Both the position numbers and the translations under genes were made by a program. The notes beneath the pieces are model-generated. The model saw only the letters and a program-made list of their open reading frames with translations. It had not been told where the DNA came from and made no database searches. DNA of 8,100 nucleotides from Alphaproteobacteria bacterium (GTDB lineage Bacteria; Pseudomonadota; Alphaproteobacteria; ATCC43930; CGMCC-115725): NCBI GenBank assembly GCA_005888515.1, contig VAZR01000191.1:1-8100 (forward strand), in the 5' to 3' direction. This document shows positions 7,085 through 8,100 of this stretch, in pieces (the stretch's first letter is position 1; every line of letters begins with the position of its first letter).

Positions 7085-7486
7085 TTACCGCAATTGGCGG
7101 CCCTCGTTCTCGCCGGTGAGGAAGATGTTCGGCTTCAGAAACATCGACAGGACTAGCGCGCCCTTCGGGGACTTGGCGATGTGGCGATTGCCTTTCGGAC
7201 GCCAGACGTAGTTGCCGGCGGTGACCTCGCCCTCGTCGTCAATCAGGCTGCCTTCGATGACAAAGGTCTGCTCGACCTCGACATGCTCGTGCAACGCCAG
7301 TTCGGCGCCGGGCTGCCAACGGAAGAGGGCCGTCATCAGACCGGATTCCTTGTCTTCGAGCAGGATTTTCATTTCGATGCCGGGGCACGGGGTCGGCTTC
7401 CACGGCAAGGTTTCGACATTGACATAGCGCGAGTCGAGGGGTCCCAGCCTCTCCTCACTCTTCAGAAATGGCGTCGCAGCTGTCAT
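7085..7486 (-). CDS. Small single-domain cupin protein
   Basis: A 133-residue cytoplasmic single-cupin protein. Cupin motif 1, G(X)5HXH(X)3E(X)6G, is matched exactly from Gly60 to Gly79, with His66, His68 and Glu72 as likely metal ligands. Motif 2, G(X)5PXG(X)2H, is matched from Gly91 to His102, the fourth ligand; the Asn that often follows is absent. This indicates a metal-binding beta-barrel, resembling ChrR-like small cupins, but the reaction or ligand cannot be predicted. The start at 7486 is preferred because AGGAG lies nine bases upstream; ATG 7495 in the same frame has this purine block directly against it and would add three residues. The ribosome site overlaps the stop of the upstream phosphatase remnant, so the two genes belong to one transcription unit. 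A longer open frame to 7633 is only the phosphatase gene read in another frame. Confidence 0.85.
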   Translation of the reverse strand: MTAATPFLKSEERLGPLDSRYVNVETLPWKPTPCPGIEMKILLEDKESGLMTALFRWQPGAELALHEHVEVEQTFVIEGSLIDDEGEVTAGNYVWRPKGNRHIAKSPKGALVLSMFLKPNIFLTGENEGRQLR

Positions 7487-7495
7487 TGCTGTCAT

Positions 7496-7503
7496 CTCCT
7501 CCC
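7496..7503 (-). promoter_or_regulatory. Ribosome binding site of the cupin, overlapping the upstream stop codon
   Basis: GGGAGGAG on the minus strand; its first G is the last base of the TAG that ends the phosphatase frame (7503-7505). The distance favours ATG 7486 over ATG 7495. The overlap suggests translation of the cupin was coupled to the phosphatase gene. Confidence 0.7.
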
Positions 7504-7987
7504 TATTTCGCCGCCGCGATGCGCGGCCAATCGTCCATTTGCACCCGCGCGACCAGCGTGTAACTGCCGTTCGCCGGGCGGAATATCGACGCTTCGCCTT
7601 CCTTGACCTCGGCCCAGTCCTTGCCGAGCGCATCGACGATGTTCGGCGTGTGCGTGATCAGGACCGTGTTGGTGCCCGGTTGTGGCGCCGTGCCGAGCAT
7701 CTTGCGGACAGCCTCGGGATTGGTGGTGTTCTTGTCCGGCGATGCGGGCCCTTGTCATTGAGATTGCGCTGCGCGGCGATGTTGTCGAATTCGACGGGGT
7801 CGGCGTCGGCCTCGTCGCTGCGGGTGGCACCGTGCCGGATTATAAGCACCAGCCCGCCGGCCCGCAGGGCCTGCGCGAGCTCCTTGTCGTCGGCCATCGC
7901 CGTGCGCGGCGCGAACCCGCCAACCAATGCGGTCAGGCCGGCGGCAAACGCCAGCGCAGCAAATGTCCTGCCCGATCCCTTGAGCAT
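7503..7987 (-). pseudogene. Histidine phosphatase family protein, broken by internal deletion and frameshift
   Basis: The two ends of one gene are present in different frames. The first part starts at ATG 7987 with AGGA nine bases upstream. It carries a signal peptide (hydrophobic FAALAFAAGLTALVGGFA, likely cleavage after AMA near residue 32) and the phosphatase motif LIIRHGATRS near 48-57, containing the nucleophile His52. The reading is normal to about NLNDKG (residue 80, base 7748). The frame then continues as low-quality text (PHRRTRTPPIPR) to a stop at 7658. The second part, in another frame, reads SPDKNTTNPEAVRKMLGTAP and on through VLITHTPN, with the second catalytic His, to a normal-looking end (WPRIAAAK) at 7503. 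From memory of the family, some 50-60 residues between these parts are missing, including the Arg-containing TS.F.RA stretch. Both a deletion and a frame change make a working enzyme unlikely. The intact enzyme would have been exported. Confidence 0.82.
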
Positions 7988-8000
7988 CGCAGTCTTTCCT

Positions 8001-8100
8001 TTAGATCAGGAACACGCCCTTGCCGGTGGTCTGGGTGTCGAACAATTTGTAGGCCTCCTCGGCCTGCTCCAGCTTCCATTGGTGCGTGAACAGCTTTTCG
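8001..8100 (-). CDS. Zinc-type alcohol dehydrogenase (MDR family), C-terminal end only
   Basis: Only the last 32 residues are in the window, ending at TAA 8001-8003. The text KLFTHQWKLEQAEEAYKLFD followed by a TGKGVFLI end matches the usual C-terminus of zinc-dependent medium-chain alcohol dehydrogenases, where the substrate-domain helix 'A.EAY.LFD' precedes 'GK.V..'. The rest, including zinc and NAD sites, lies beyond 8100, so substrate and cofactor cannot be judged. The stop is 13 bases before the phosphatase start and overlaps its ribosome site, so this gene probably heads or sits within the same operon as the cupin and CoA-transferase. Confidence 0.7.
   Translation of the reverse strand, partial: EKLFTHQWKLEQAEEAYKLFDTQTTGKGVFLI

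Noticed and set aside
5428..7211. Long plus-strand open frames opposite the CoA-transferase genes
   Set aside because: Both are antisense to convincing CoA-transferase subunits and give no recognisable protein.
1..8100. CRISPR array, tRNA/rRNA, insertion sequence, toxin-antitoxin or defence system
   Set aside because: No regularly spaced direct repeats, transposase-like frames or RNA gene signatures were seen on either strand; the genes are transport and metabolism.

Overview
The window is GC-rich DNA (roughly two thirds G+C by eye) from a proteobacterium, most probably an alphaproteobacterium of the Rhodospirillales/Rhizobiales type. The evidence is the fused LivM-LivG transporter protein, tightly packed genes with GC-rich codons, and two families of paired GC-rich palindromes. 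The palindromes read as familiar peptides (such as WIPACAGMT) when translated. No plasmid, phage, insertion sequence, CRISPR or RNA gene was seen. All genes lie on the minus strand except one, so they are transcribed from right to left.

Right part (8100 to about 5530). From upstream to downstream there is the C-terminal end of a zinc-type alcohol dehydrogenase, a histidine phosphatase gene broken by an internal deletion with frameshift, a small cupin, a paired palindrome, and the A and B subunits of a 3-oxoacid-type CoA-transferase that overlap by ATGA. The short gaps, and ribosome sites sitting on upstream stop codons, suggest one transcription unit for small-acid or CoA-ester metabolism.

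Middle (4638 to 5525). A plus-strand membrane fatty acid desaturase with all three histidine boxes converges on the CoA-transferase operon, with only 4 bases between the stops.

Left part (4637 to 1). A small membrane protein of unknown function is followed by a branched-chain amino acid type (HAAT) ABC transporter. Its parts are the binding protein livK, a second paired palindrome, permease livH, and a single-chain permease/ATPase livM-livG running off the left edge. A livF gene would be expected beyond the edge. Import of a branched-chain or other carboxylate substrate next to a CoA-transferase and a dehydrogenase would fit a catabolic module, but the substrate cannot be read from the sequence.

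The most notable observations are signs of local decay and rearrangement rather than a new system. livK begins directly after an in-frame stop and has no signal peptide. The membrane gene upstream runs into livK with a tail unlike its hydrophobic first part. The histidine phosphatase has lost its middle. I found no convincing undescribed system.
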